A stretch of 64,000 bases of DNA from Solirubrobacterales bacterium (GCA_003132505.1 PKXY01000034.1:124001-188000); one strand, 5' to 3'. Shown: positions 1 to 9,439, counted from the stretch's first letter. Translations and numbers: made by a program. The notes: generated from the sequence alone by a model not told the origin.

Positions 1-1028
1 TCTTCGAACAGCTCCTCTGGACGGTAGGAGAGCATCCACTCCTCGAGCTGCGCGAGATGCGTCGGGTTCGTGCGCACCTCGGCCAGCGGAACCTGGTGGG
101 CGCGGAAGGTTCCCTCCACCGGCACTCCGTCGACCATCTTCGGCCCGGTCCAGCCCTTCGGCGTGCGCAGGACGATCATCGGCCAGCGCGGTCGCTCCTC
201 GTCGCCGTCCTCGCGGGCGCGGCGCTGGATCTCAGCGATCTCCTCGCTCACCTCGTCGAGCGTCGCCGCCATCAGCTGGTGCATCCTCGCCGGATCCGAA
301 CCTTCGACGAAGCGCGGCGCGTAGCCGTAGCCCTCGAGCAGCGAGCGAAGCTCCTCGTGCGTGATCCTCGCGAGCACCGTCGGGTTGGCGATCTTGTAGC
401 CGTTGAGGTGGAGGATCGGTAGCACCACCCCGTCGCGGCGCGCGTTGAGGAACTTGTTCGAGTGCCAGCTTGCGGCGAGCGGTCCGGTCTCCGCCTCGCC
501 GTCGCCGATCACGCAGACGACCAGCAGGTCGGGGTTGTCGAATGCGGCTCCGTAGGCGTGGAGGAGCGAATAGCCGAGCTCGCCGCCCTCGTTGATCGAA
601 CCGGGGGTCTCCGGTGCGGCGTGGCTCGGGATCCCTCCCGGGAAGGAGAACTGGCGGAACAGCCGCCGCAGCCCTTCCACGTCCTGACCGATGCGGTGGT
701 AGATCTCGCTGTAGGTGCCTTCGAGGTAGGTGTTCGCGACGACACCCGGGCCCCCGTGACCAGGGCCGGTGACGAAGATCGCGTTCAGCTCGCGAGTCTT
801 GATCACGCGGTTCATGTGCGCGTAGATGAAGTTCAGCCCGGGCGTCGTTCCCCAGTGGCCGAGCAGGCGCGGCTTGACGTGATCGGCCCGTAGCGGCTCG
901 CGCAACAGCGGGTTGTCGAGCAGGTAGATCTGGCCTACCGACAGGTAGTTGGCTGCCCGCCACCAGGCGTTGATCAGTTCCAGCTCGCTCGTCGCGAGCG
1001 GCTCGGCCGCTGTCCCGCTCGCCGCCAT
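1..1028 (-). CDS. xfp: Phosphoketolase (xylulose-5-P/fructose-6-P), N-terminal part, cut by window edge
   Basis: Only the first ~342 codons are present; the gene runs off the left edge. The enzyme is thiamine-diphosphate dependent and splits xylulose-5-P (and often fructose-6-P) with phosphate into acetyl phosphate plus glyceraldehyde-3-P (or erythrose-4-P) in the cytosol. Seen here: the family N-terminus with WWRAANYL and [13 protein letters not shown], the GPGHGGPG loop, [26 protein letters not shown], and the thiamine-diphosphate motif [11 protein letters not shown] followed by [10 protein letters not shown]. The start is ATG at 1028, preceded by a 262-base stretch that looks non-coding. 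Full-length members have about 790-800 residues, so just under half is visible. No acetate kinase or phosphotransacetylase gene lies in the window. Identification is firm; substrate preference cannot be told. Confidence 0.95.
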   Translation of the reverse strand, partial: MAASGTAAEPLATSELELINAWWRAANYLSVGQIYLLDNPLLREPLRADHVKPRLLGHWGTTPGLNFIYAHMNRVIKTRELNAIFVTGPGHGGPGVVANTYLEGTYSEIYHRIGQDVEGLRRLFRQFSFPGGIPSHAAPETPGSINEGGELGYSLLHAYGAAFDNPDLLVVCVIGDGEAETGPLAASWHSNKFLNARRDGVVLPILHLNGYKIANPTVLARITHEELRSLLEGYGYAPRFVEGSDPARMHQLMAATLDEVSEEIAEIQRRAREDGDEERPRWPMIVLRTPKGWTGPKMVDGVPVEGTFRAHQVPLAEVRTNPTHLAQLEEWMLSYRPEELFE

Positions 1029-1290
1029 CGGCTAACCAGCGACCGAGGATCGCAGCGGCGCCGTCTTGCTACGCGCCCAGGCTCGGGCGGTGGTTGCGGC
1101 TCTGGCTGTGGCTGGGCTCACCCGGATGGCTCGGTGCTCGGTTTGCTCACGCTAATCATCCGAGCCGCAGAACGGTGCTTCATCGGCGGGGCGCCGCGTG
1201 GCCGATCCGTGTTAAGTACGTAGTGAGCGTCGCTCCGCTGGGGGTCGATACCGCAACGGCTCCTGGCGCTGCTCGCGGGTCGCTGTATCG

Positions 1291-3042
1291 TTGCTCGCGG
1301 GCAGCGCAACACCTCGACTTCGGTACGGGCTGATCACAGACAAGCTCAACGCGGATCGCCTGCGCACGCTGATCGACCTCGGGGGTGTAATCGTCTCCGA
1401 GTTGGACCTTGACGCGGCGCTGGCGCGCGTTCTCGATGCGGCTCGCGAGTTGACCGGCGCGCGCTACGCGGCGCTTGGCGTGTTGAACGCAGAGCGCAGC
1501 GAGCTCGAGCGCTTCATCACCGCGGGCATCGATGACGACACGGCGCGACGGATCGGCGCTCGGCCTCGCGGGCGGGGCGTGCTCGGGGTTCTGACGCACG
1601 ACCCCAAGCCGCTGCGACTCGCCCGCGTCAGCGACCATCCCGCCTCCTACGGGTTCCCGGCCGGCCATCCCCCGATGGAGAGCTTTCTCGGCGTTCCGGT
1701 TGTGATCCAAGCCGAGGCGTGGGGGAACCTCTACCTGACCGAGAAGCAAGGCGGCGAGTTCGATGAAGCCGACGAGGAGGCGGTCGTGGTGCTCGCCCGA
1801 TGGGCGGCGATCGCCGTGGAGAATGCGCGCCTGTACCGGGATGTCGAGACTCAGCGCGTTGAGCTCGAGCGGGCTGCGAGCGGCCTGCGCGCGACGCAGG
1901 CCGTGGCGCTAGCCGTCGGCGCGGAGGTCGATCTCGAGCGCTCCCTGGAGCTGATCGTCAAACGCGGCCGAGCGCTGGTCGAGGCGCGCGCCGTGTTGAT
2001 CCTCCTACGTGACGGCGATGAACTCGTGCCGGCAGCCGTCGCCGGTCACGGTGAGCGAATCGGTGGCGTGCGCATTCCGGTCCACGGTTCGACCTCCGGC
2101 GAGGTGATGCTGCGCGGCCAATCCGAGCGGATCGACGACGTGGCGGCGCGACTGCGGATCAGCGCCGACCAGCTAGGCGTCAGCGGCGCGAGGACGGCGC
2201 TGGCTGTCCCGCTCGCCTACCGCGGCGAGCCGCTCGGGGTGCTCCTTGCGTTCGATCGCCAGCCTGACGCGCAGCCGTTCAGCGACGACGACGAGCGCGC
2301 GCTCAGGGCGTTTGCCGCGAGCGCTGCCACCGCGGTCGTGATCGCCCAGAGCGTCCAGCGCCAGCGCCTGCGTGACACGCTCGCGGCAGCCGATGCTGAG
2401 CGCCGGCGCTGGGCGCAAGAGCTCCACGACGAGACACTTCAGGCCCTCGGCGGACTGCGAGTGCTGCTCTCCGCGGCGCGCCGGGCGGGCGACGCCGAGG
2501 CGCTCTCCCAGGCAACCGACCAGGCGCTCGAGCAGATCGAGCAGGAGATCACAAACCTGCGCGCGATCATCACCGAGCTGCGGCCCGCCGCGCTCGACGA
2601 GCTCGGTCTCGAGGCCGCCCTGGAGGCGCTGTTCGAGCGCCACCGCGCGATCAACGACCTCGAGATATCCGGTCGGCTCGTGCTACCGGCGCGCGACGAG
2701 CAACGCGCCGGACTCGACGCCGAGCTCCAGGCCAGCGTCTACCGGGTCGTCCAGGAGGCACTGACGAACGTCGCCAAGCACGCACACGCGAGGCAGGTCA
2801 AGGTCTCCGTTGAGGCCGCCGACGAGCGTCTCTCGATCGTCATCTCAGACGACGGACGCGGCTTCGATGCCGAGCTGCAGACGGGCGGATTCGGTTTGAC
2901 CGGCATGCGTGAGCGAGTGCTCGTCTTCGGTGGCGCGCTGTCGATCGACTCCTCCCAGGGCGGAACGACCGTCAGCGCCTGGCTGCCGCTGACCATGAGG
3001 CCGGCGCTGCCCGCCAGCACCGCGACCGAGCCTGCGCCGTAG
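1291..3042 (+). CDS. Cytoplasmic sensor histidine kinase, GAF-GAF-HisKA_3-HATPase (DevS/NarX-like)
   Basis: A soluble two-component sensor of about 583 residues counted from a TTG start at 1291; the start is uncertain, since no good ATG/GTG with a ribosome site lies nearby. Two GAF domains (about residues 25-180 and 200-355) precede a HisKA_3 dimerisation domain with phospho-acceptor His379 in AQELHDETLQ. The ATPase domain follows, with the N box QEALTNVAKHAHA, DDGRGFD and GFGLTGMRERV. This is the layout of the DevS/DosS family, but nothing shows haem or any particular ligand. No transmembrane segment is visible. The NarL-type regulator at 3085-3747 points toward it and is the likely partner, in an unusual tail-to-tail arrangement. 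Confidence 0.9.
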   Translation: MLAGSATPRLRYGLITDKLNADRLRTLIDLGGVIVSELDLDAALARVLDAARELTGARYAALGVLNAERSELERFITAGIDDDTARRIGARPRGRGVLGVLTHDPKPLRLARVSDHPASYGFPAGHPPMESFLGVPVVIQAEAWGNLYLTEKQGGEFDEADEEAVVVLARWAAIAVENARLYRDVETQRVELERAASGLRATQAVALAVGAEVDLERSLELIVKRGRALVEARAVLILLRDGDELVPAAVAGHGERIGGVRIPVHGSTSGEVMLRGQSERIDDVAARLRISADQLGVSGARTALAVPLAYRGEPLGVLLAFDRQPDAQPFSDDDERALRAFAASAATAVVIAQSVQRQRLRDTLAAADAERRRWAQELHDETLQALGGLRVLLSAARRAGDAEALSQATDQALEQIEQEITNLRAIITELRPAALDELGLEAALEALFERHRAINDLEISGRLVLPARDEQRAGLDAELQASVYRVVQEALTNVAKHAHARQVKVSVEAADERLSIVISDDGRGFDAELQTGGFGLTGMRERVLVFGGALSIDSSQGGTTVSAWLPLTMRPALPASTATEPAP

Positions 3043-3066
3043 CGCCTGGCGCCACCGGCAACCCAA

Positions 3067-3083
3067 ACGCCCCAAGCGGGCGT
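3067..3083. terminator. Hairpin between convergent kinase and regulator genes
   Basis: ACGCCC (3067-3072), a five-base loop, then GGGCGT (3078-3083) form a perfect 6-bp GC-rich stem in the 42-base gap between two convergent stop codons. There is no long U tract on either side, so it is a candidate bidirectional terminator only. Confidence 0.4.
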
Positions 3084-3084
3084 G

Positions 3085-3747
3085 TTACCCGACCAGCCCC
3101 CGCTGGAGCGCGTAGCTGACCAGCTCCGCTCGCGAGGACACTCGCAGTTTCTGCTGAATGTGCGAGCGGTGCGTCTCCACCGTGCGCACCGACAGGTAGA
3201 GCTTCTGAGCGATCTCCGCATTGGTATGGCCGAGCGCGATCAGTCGCAGCACCTCGACTTCGCGAGCGCTGAGGTCGTCCGGCGGACCGGGCGGTGGCTC
3301 GCGCGCGATGCGCGCGCCGAGTGTCGGGTTGAGATAGGTCTCACCGGCGGCAGCGCGCCGCACGGCCTCGACCAGCTCGCTGTCAGCGGCTTCCTTGAGC
3401 ACATAGCCGGCTGCCCCGGCGCCCAGCGCCTGGCGAGCAAACGCCGGCTCCTCCTGCATCGTCAGCACGACTATCTGTGTATCGAGCGCCTCTGTGCGGA
3501 TCAGCGGAATGGCGTCGAGGCTCGAGCCTCCAGGCATGTTGAGATCGAGCACAAGCACTGCCGGATGATGACCGCGGACGTAGCGCCTCGCCGCGTCAAC
3601 GTCCCCGGCCTCGGCGACCACCTCAAAGTCGGACTCGGCCTCGAGCAAGAGGCGCAGGCCGCTGCGTACCACCGCGTGGTCATCGGCGATGACGATCCGG
3701 ATCGGCGCGACCTGTGCGCCGGCGGCGGCTTCTTCTCCGCTTAGCAT
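3085..3747 (-). CDS. NarL/LuxR-family response regulator
   Basis: A 220-residue regulator with an N-terminal receiver (about residues 16-135) and a C-terminal LuxR-type helix-turn-helix (about 155-218). Receiver hallmarks are the acidic pair in VIADDHAVVRSGL, the phospho-acceptor Asp in VLDLNMPGGSS, the Thr in VLTMQEE, and Lys in YVLKEA. The DNA-binding part has the typical LSAREVEVLRLIALGHTNAEIA and SVRTVETHRSHIQQKL. It should be phosphorylated by a HisKA_3 kinase, most simply the one at 1291-3042. Start ATG at 3747; the first ~15 residues before the receiver are poorly conserved in type. Target genes are not evident. Confidence 0.93.
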   Translation of the reverse strand: MLSGEEAAAGAQVAPIRIVIADDHAVVRSGLRLLLEAESDFEVVAEAGDVDAARRYVRGHHPAVLVLDLNMPGGSSLDAIPLIRTEALDTQIVVLTMQEEPAFARQALGAGAAGYVLKEAADSELVEAVRRAAAGETYLNPTLGARIAREPPPGPPDDLSAREVEVLRLIALGHTNAEIAQKLYLSVRTVETHRSHIQQKLRVSSRAELVSYALQRGLVG

Positions 3748-3879
3748 GCATTCACGCTACCGCCCCGCGGACGAGCGCGGGAACGTGCCCTGTACGCGCT
3801 TGCTTCAGTAGTTATCCGCGGTCGCTTGGCGGCTCAGCGCGGCTACCGCGGTTCATTCGATGCGCCATAGTCCAGCCCG

Positions 3880-5013
3880 ATGAGCGTGGTGGAGCCACTC
3901 GACGTCGTGATCGCCGGTGGTGGCGTCGCTGCGATCGAGGCGGCACTTGCTTTGCGCGACCTCGCCGGTGAGCGCGTGGCGCTGAAGCTGATCGCGCCAA
4001 ACGCCGAGTTCAGCTATCGCCCGATGACGGTCCGCGAGCCTTTCGCGTATGCGCAGGCTGACAGCTACTCGCTCACGCAGGTCGCCTCCGATGTCGGTGC
4101 CGAGCTGATCGTCGAGGAGTTCGGCTGGGTCGAGGCCGGCGAGCGGGTCGCCTACACGGCAGCCGGCGTTGCGGTTGCCTACGACGCGCTGCTGCTCGCC
4201 GTCGGCGCACGCATCAAGGAGGCTTTCGCCCATGTCTTGACGATCGACGACAGGCGCATGGACGAACTGCTGCACGGCGTGGTTCAGGACGTCGAGGAGG
4301 GCTACGTCAAGCGCATCGCGTTCGTTGCTCCTGCGCGCCTTGCCTGGCCGCTGCCGCTTTACGAGCTTGCGCTGATGACCGCCGCGCGAGCCTACGACAT
4401 GGGCGTCGAGGTCAAGCTGATGCTCGTCACGGCGGAGCCGGCGCCGCTCGCCGTGTTCGGGCCTCAGGCGAGCGCGGCGGTCGAAGGCCTGCTCGCGGAG
4501 GCCGGCGTGGAGACGATCACCTCGACCCACGCGCAGGTCGACGCAGTGGGCGAGGTGCGGCTGCAGCCAGGCAACCGCACCGTGGGCGCCGACCGGATCG
4601 TCGCCCTGCCGGAGCTGTTTGGTCCAGCGGTTCGTGGCCTGCCGGCTGGAGAGCACGGCTTCATCCCCGTCGACGAGCATTGCCGCGTGCGCGGCGTCGA
4701 ACGCGTCTGGGCGGCCGGTGACGCGATCGATTTCGCGGTCAAACACGGCGGCATCGCATCGCAGCAGGCTGACGCCGCCGCCGAGGCGATCGCGGCGCTG
4801 GCCGGGGCACCAATCACGCCCGCGCCGTTTGAGCCGGAGATTCGGGGCATCCTGCTCACCGGACGAAAGCCACGCTATTTGACTGCGCGGCTGAGCGGCA
4901 GCATGAGCTTCAGCTCGCAGGTCACCGATGAGCCGACCTGGACTCCGGTGTCGAAGATCTCGGCGCGCTATCTCGCGCCCTATCTCGAGAGTCGCGCGAC
5001 GCCCGCCGGCTAG
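3880..5013 (+). CDS. NAD(P)/FAD-dependent oxidoreductase of the NDH-2/flavocytochrome c-sulfide dehydrogenase superfamily
   Basis: A 377-residue flavoprotein. The N-terminal dinucleotide fold reads DVVIAGGGVAAIEAALAL with an acidic/aromatic segment NAEFSYRPMTVREPF after it, and the second FAD contact is VWAAGDAIDF followed by GGIASQQADAAAEAI. This is the organisation of sulfide:quinone reductase and type II NADH dehydrogenase relatives. The paired redox cysteines of true sulfide:quinone reductases are absent (I see one Cys, in EHCRVRG), so sulfide oxidation is unlikely. The physiological donor and acceptor are unknown. ATG at 3880 fits the start of the fold. It is divergent from the response regulator and convergent with the peptidase, 15 bases away. 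Confidence 0.8.
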   Translation: MSVVEPLDVVIAGGGVAAIEAALALRDLAGERVALKLIAPNAEFSYRPMTVREPFAYAQADSYSLTQVASDVGAELIVEEFGWVEAGERVAYTAAGVAVAYDALLLAVGARIKEAFAHVLTIDDRRMDELLHGVVQDVEEGYVKRIAFVAPARLAWPLPLYELALMTAARAYDMGVEVKLMLVTAEPAPLAVFGPQASAAVEGLLAEAGVETITSTHAQVDAVGEVRLQPGNRTVGADRIVALPELFGPAVRGLPAGEHGFIPVDEHCRVRGVERVWAAGDAIDFAVKHGGIASQQADAAAEAIAALAGAPITPAPFEPEIRGILLTGRKPRYLTARLSGSMSFSSQVTDEPTWTPVSKISARYLAPYLESRATPAG

Positions 5014-5028
5014 CCGTCCGCCGGCACG

Positions 5029-6795
5029 TCAGGAGCTGGCGTCCCACGAGTCGCTGAAGCCGTTGCCGAGCATGTTCAGCGCGGATGGCTGCGACAGCAG
5101 CGTGGAGTCGGTGTCGGAACGGATCATCTCGATCGGCGTCGATTGGAGCGAGCCGATCGTTCCGTTCACGCCGTTGGCGGTCGCGCTCGCACTCGTGAAC
5201 GCCGCCGTGCCGAAGTCGGCGAGCGAGGTGAGAGTGCATTGGTTGCCGGTGCAGGCCTCGGGGCGTTCCACGATCCATTCGGCCGACGCCTCCGCGGGTG
5301 CACTCCAGGTGATCAGCGGTGTTTCGGTGAAGGTCCAGACGCGGGGCGAGGTGCTGTCAGCAATCGTGAGCGCCCATTGATCGCTGCTGTTGACGCTGAC
5401 GCTGGCGGTAATGGTGTCGCCGGCCGCGATCGTGGCAGTGGGCATCGTCGTCGTGACGTCCACCTGCGCTCCGCCGTCCACCGCGTCGTCCCCGAGCATC
5501 TCGTACCAGGCGCCGTAGGTCGGCGTCGTGCCGCCGGGGCCGGCGCAGTCCGAGTACGTCCCGGTCTGCTCGACGGTGGCGCTGGAAGCGCCGTCGATGC
5601 CGACCCACTGTGACGACGAGCTGTTGCTCGTCTGCGTGCAATTGACGCTCGGCACCGTCCACGTCCCGCTGACCGCCGTGTATTGAGTGTTGGTCATGAC
5701 GGACGCATAGCCCGACCAGTTGCTCGTCAGGGCGTAGCCGACGCCGAGGATCGCCGGCTCGGTGGTCGCCGTTCCGAGCGAGTTGCTGAACACCGCCTGG
5801 TACTCGTTGAGGTTCTGGCTGGCGACGGCGTCGAACGAGTAGGTCGGTGTTGTGGCGCCGGGGATGTTGGTCCAGCTGACGCCATGATTGACGGACACCT
5901 GCCACTGGACGCTCGGCGGCGGCGAGCCCGATGCGGCGGCTGTGAACGACACGGGGTAGCCGCTCGGCACGCTCGCCACGTCCTCGCTCTGCGGCTGCTC
6001 AGTGATGGCCGGGGCGCTACCGGTCAAGACGGTGAGCGTCGCGACGGTGGTGTCAGTCGAGCCGAGCAAGTTCGTGAAAACGGCGCGGTACTGGTAGCCG
6101 GTCATCGTCGCCGTGCTGGTGAACATCAGCGTCGTCTGGGTTGCGCCCGTCAGGTCGGACCACGTCGTGCCGTCGTCTTCCGAGAGTTGCCACTGGACCG
6201 TTGGCGTTGGATCGCCGGCCGCGGCTGCGGTGAAGCTCGCTGTGGCCCCGAGCACGACGGTCGTGCTCTGCGGCTCTGTCTGGATCACCGGCTTCGCATA
6301 GCCGGCCACAACTGTCAGCAGCACCCCGTGCGTGTGCGCCTTCCCGTAGCGGTTCTTGAACACGGCGCGGAACCTATCGTCGTCCTGGTGGGCGACGGCA
6401 ATGAACGAGAAGCTGCTTTTGCGTGCACCGCGGACGTTGCTCCAGCGCGCGCCGTGATCGGTCGAGATCTGCCACTGCACCGTCGGCTTCGGACTGCCGG
6501 TGGCGGTGGCCGCGAAGTGCACCGCGGTTCCGGGGGCCGCGTAGGCAGGCGTTGGCTGTACAGTGATCCGCGGCGTTTTCCCCGCAGGCTTGCGCCGCGA
6601 TTCGCGCCTGCTGGCGACGCTCCGCAGTCGCACGATCGGGACGGCAGTCGGGTGAGCGGCAGTCGGCCTCGCCCCAGAGGCGGTCGAGAACGCAAGCAAT
6701 CCAGATGCCGCGGCAAGTAGAGCAAGCGGGCCGACATGCGCCCCTGCGGTCCAGGGCTGAGCACGACCGGCGCGACATCGGGGAATCTTCATCAC
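5029..6795 (-). CDS. Secreted G1 (eqolisin, peptidase A4) glutamic peptidase with three Ig-like modules
   Basis: A 588-residue exported protein. Residues 1-~43 form a signal peptide (basic start, then GPLALLAAASGLLAFSTASG). Three tandem Ig-like repeats of ~90 residues follow (about 75-165, 168-255, 262-352), each with a PxVQWQxS core and a YxAVFxNxxG end. The C-terminal ~235 residues are a G1 peptidase domain: NWSGYASV, then SSQWVGIDG with the catalytic Gln near residue 396, and AEWIVERPE with the catalytic Glu near 506. Eqolisins are acid-active proteases best known from fungi but also found in bacteria. No sortase signal or transmembrane anchor is visible, so the product is probably released or held by its Ig modules. 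The propeptide seen in fungal enzymes appears to be replaced by the modules. Confidence 0.88.
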   Translation of the reverse strand: MMKIPRCRAGRAQPWTAGAHVGPLALLAAASGLLAFSTASGARPTAAHPTAVPIVRLRSVASRRESRRKPAGKTPRITVQPTPAYAAPGTAVHFAATATGSPKPTVQWQISTDHGARWSNVRGARKSSFSFIAVAHQDDDRFRAVFKNRYGKAHTHGVLLTVVAGYAKPVIQTEPQSTTVVLGATASFTAAAAGDPTPTVQWQLSEDDGTTWSDLTGATQTTLMFTSTATMTGYQYRAVFTNLLGSTDTTVATLTVLTGSAPAITEQPQSEDVASVPSGYPVSFTAAASGSPPPSVQWQVSVNHGVSWTNIPGATTPTYSFDAVASQNLNEYQAVFSNSLGTATTEPAILGVGYALTSNWSGYASVMTNTQYTAVSGTWTVPSVNCTQTSNSSSSQWVGIDGASSATVEQTGTYSDCAGPGGTTPTYGAWYEMLGDDAVDGGAQVDVTTTMPTATIAAGDTITASVSVNSSDQWALTIADSTSPRVWTFTETPLITWSAPAEASAEWIVERPEACTGNQCTLTSLADFGTAAFTSASATANGVNGTIGSLQSTPIEMIRSDTDSTLLSQPSALNMLGNGFSDSWDASS

Positions 6796-6933
6796 GGTTG
6801 CTCCGGAGCAGGAGCGGTCCCTGCTCCCCGACCGAAGCTAGGCGGCCGCGAGCCGGCTGTCAATGCGCGCAACGCCACGAGCGCGCCTGGCGCGCGGCGC
6901 CCCCCACGCGGGTCCGCTAGATTCGCGCCGACG

Positions 6934-7797
6934 ATGAGCAGGCGCCAAAAGGTGCGCGAGGCCAGTCCGCAGCAGGCGAGCCGTAGTCGAGTGCTGCTCG
7001 GGCTTGAGTTCCCGGCTACGGTCGACTTCGACAACACCGCGCTCGAATGGCGGCGGCTGTTCTCCGAGTTCTTCGGCACCTTCCTGCTCGTGGTGGTCGC
7101 GGCCGGCGGCGGCGTCCTCGTTGCCACGACCCACGGAGCCGTCAGCCGCGCGGCGGCCGTCACTGCTCCAGGGCTGATGGTGATGGCGATCATCTTGTTC
7201 ATGGGCGCGGTCTCCGGCGCGCACCTGAACCCGGCTGTGACGATCAGCTTCACGCTGCGTGGCGACTTCCCGTGGAAGCGCGTCCCCGGCTACATCGTGG
7301 TCCAGCTGGTCGGCGCCAGCCTCGCATGCCTGTTCGTTGAAAAGGTGATCGGCAGCGCTGCCGGCGTTGGCGCGACACTCCCGGGCGCGCACGTCGCGGA
7401 TTGGAAAGCGATGCTCATCGAGTTGTTCCTGACGCTTGGCTTGGTCAGCACGATCCTCGGCACCGCCTCACGCGCGCAGAATGTCGGCACGCTTTCGGCC
7501 GTAGCCGTCGGCGGCTACATCGCCCTCGCCGGCCTTTGGTCGAGCCCGATCAGCGGCGCGTCGATGAACCCGGCGCGCTCGTTCGGGCCGGATCTGATGA
7601 GCGGGCACTTCGCACACTTTTGGCTTTACGTCGTCGGCCCGCTAGCGGGCGGGCTGATCGCGGTGGTCTTCGCCTGGATCCTCCGCGGACCAGGCGGCGA
7701 CTCTGGCGGGCTTGCGGCGGCTCAGGGACGACTCGAGCGTGTGGTCCGCTCCGGCCTCGAAGCGGAGGCGAGCGAGCCTGCGCCGCCGCGCGGCTGA
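6934..7797 (+). CDS. MIP-family channel (aquaporin / aquaglyceroporin)
   Basis: A 287-residue membrane channel from ATG at 6934. It carries both half-helix signatures, SGAHLNPAVT and SGASMNPARS, and six hydrophobic segments starting at EFFGTFLLVVVAAGGG. An extended ~35-residue cytoplasmic N-terminus and a charged C-terminus flank the core. The Arg after the second NPA is kept, as in functional aquaporins; whether it passes water, glycerol or another small solute cannot be read from sequence. In-frame codons extend back to 6736 but would overlap the divergent peptidase start, so 6934 is preferred. It is followed after 19 bases by a solute-binding lipoprotein gene. Confidence 0.93.
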   Translation: MSRRQKVREASPQQASRSRVLLGLEFPATVDFDNTALEWRRLFSEFFGTFLLVVVAAGGGVLVATTHGAVSRAAAVTAPGLMVMAIILFMGAVSGAHLNPAVTISFTLRGDFPWKRVPGYIVVQLVGASLACLFVEKVIGSAAGVGATLPGAHVADWKAMLIELFLTLGLVSTILGTASRAQNVGTLSAVAVGGYIALAGLWSSPISGASMNPARSFGPDLMSGHFAHFWLYVVGPLAGGLIAVVFAWILRGPGGDSGGLAAAQGRLERVVRSGLEAEASEPAPPRG

Positions 7798-7816
7798 CCG
7801 TCGCAGGTCCGCAGCC

Positions 7817-9427
7817 TTGACCGCGAGGGGCCGCCTGGCAAGCGGTATCTGCGTCGCGCTGCTCGTCGCCGGCTGTGGCTCGTCCGCTCACGGCGGCGCC
7901 ACTGTGCCGCCGAACCGCACCTTCATCGACCTGGTGCCCGAGCTGCCGGCGGACCTCGACGAGTCCGGCACGCCCGCAGCGGCGACGGCGCTACTCCAAA
8001 GTTGGTCGAGCGAGCTGGTGCGCCCGACCGCTGCGCCGCCGGGCCCCGACACGGTGCTCCCCGACGCCGCGTCCGTCGTGCCCTACCTCGCAACCTCCTG
8101 GCACGCAAGTCGGGGCGGGGACTACACCTTCGAGCTGCGCCGCGGCGTGCGCGGCCCGACGGGCGATCCGTTCACCGCAGCCGACGTGAGCTGGAGCATC
8201 AAACGTGATCTCGCGACGTCGCCGGTGGCTCCGTTCCTCTTTTCACTCGCGAACCTCGACGTCCGCGATCCCGTTACCGTCCTCGCCCGCTACGCCGTTC
8301 GGATCAACGTCAGCGGCCCAAGCCCGTTCCTGCTCGGCGTGCTCGCCTGGTTCGACGAGGGCGTCTACGACCGCAAGCTCTATCTTGCCCACGCCACGGG
8401 GAGCGATCCCTGGGCTGAGCGGTGGGGCGCCACCCACTCGGCCACGTTCGGCGCCTACTACGTGAGCTCGTTCCTCGCCAACCGACGTCTGGTGCTGCTC
8501 GCCAACCCCTACTCGTGGGTCCATCCCTACTACCGCAAGGTCGAGATCAAGCAGACACCAAGTGGCGGCCAACGTGTGGCGGCTCTGCTCGACGGCTCTG
8601 CCGACCACACGAGCGCGGTCGACTGGATGGACTACACCGACGTGCTCCTGTACGGGTCGGCGAGTCACGTGAGCGCGAGCATCCTCCAGACCGGTCCCAC
8701 GGTCGAGTCGTGGCTGCTCAACGTCTCGCGCGGTCCGCTCGCCAGCGTGCTCGTGAGACGCGCGCTGAACCTGGCGGTTGAGCGCTCCGACCTCAGCGGC
8801 CGGATCTACTACGGGCACGCGACACCCGACGTCCTGGCCGTGCCGTCCGTCTACGGCCAAGTCCAGCCGGCCGGGTACGACCTCGCGGAGGCTCGCCGGC
8901 TACTTGCAGCGGCCGGCTATAAGAACGGCTTCAGCCTTCGTGTCTACGTGGACGCGGAGCTCGCCAACGGGGACGAGGCAAAGGAGCTCGCGTCGCTGGT
9001 CAGCCAGCTTTCGGAGGTTGGGGTGACGCTGGAGCCTGTGGTCGTCTACAACGCGGATCAGCTGCTCGCGCTTGCGCAGGCCCACCGTCTCGACTCGACG
9101 ATCGAGGACATCGCTCCCGTGCTCGGCGGCGCCGGCTTCAGCTTGATCGAGAACGATGACGCGAGCATCGACGTGACTAGCCCGGCGGCTGCCGATGGCT
9201 ACCGCAACGCCACCCTCGAGGCCGTGCTCGCGCGGCTTCGAACGACGGCTGCCGGAGTTGCATCGCAGCGCCTCGTGGCGCACGCCGAGCAGATCGTCGA
9301 CGCAGATGTGCCGGCCGTCAACCTGTTCGAGCTGCCGGTCGAAAACCTCACGCGCTCGGACATCACCGGCTACGGCGCCTACGCCGAGCCGGTGACCTAT
9401 TACGAGTACCTGCACCCAGCCCGCTAA
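7817..9427 (+). CDS. ABC-transporter family 5 extracellular solute-binding lipoprotein
   Basis: About 536 residues from a TTG at 7817, chosen because it places a classic lipoprotein signal at the N-terminus: TARGRLASGICVALLVAGC, with lipobox LVAGC and Cys as residue 20. An in-frame ATG at 7712 would overlap the aquaporin and bury that signal. The body matches the peptide/nickel-binding SBP family: FELRRGVRGPTGDPFTAADVSWSIKR near residues 110-135, and RRALNLAVERSDLSGRIYYGHATP in the second lobe. Such proteins deliver oligopeptides, sugars or metals to an ABC importer, but no permease or ATPase of that importer lies nearby, so this is an orphan receptor. The gene ends 12 bases before the flavin reductase. 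Confidence 0.85.
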   Translation: MTARGRLASGICVALLVAGCGSSAHGGATVPPNRTFIDLVPELPADLDESGTPAAATALLQSWSSELVRPTAAPPGPDTVLPDAASVVPYLATSWHASRGGDYTFELRRGVRGPTGDPFTAADVSWSIKRDLATSPVAPFLFSLANLDVRDPVTVLARYAVRINVSGPSPFLLGVLAWFDEGVYDRKLYLAHATGSDPWAERWGATHSATFGAYYVSSFLANRRLVLLANPYSWVHPYYRKVEIKQTPSGGQRVAALLDGSADHTSAVDWMDYTDVLLYGSASHVSASILQTGPTVESWLLNVSRGPLASVLVRRALNLAVERSDLSGRIYYGHATPDVLAVPSVYGQVQPAGYDLAEARRLLAAAGYKNGFSLRVYVDAELANGDEAKELASLVSQLSEVGVTLEPVVVYNADQLLALAQAHRLDSTIEDIAPVLGGAGFSLIENDDASIDVTSPAAADGYRNATLEAVLARLRTTAAGVASQRLVAHAEQIVDADVPAVNLFELPVENLTRSDITGYGAYAEPVTYYEYLHPAR

Positions 9428-9439
9428 CGTCCAGGGCCA

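Noticed and set aside
1029-1290. Search for a tRNA, riboswitch or small gene before the histidine kinase
   Set aside because: No cloverleaf, conserved riboswitch core or convincing frame could be seen.
3880-5013. Sulfide:quinone oxidoreductase
   Set aside because: The FAD fold fits the superfamily but the essential cysteine pair is not present.
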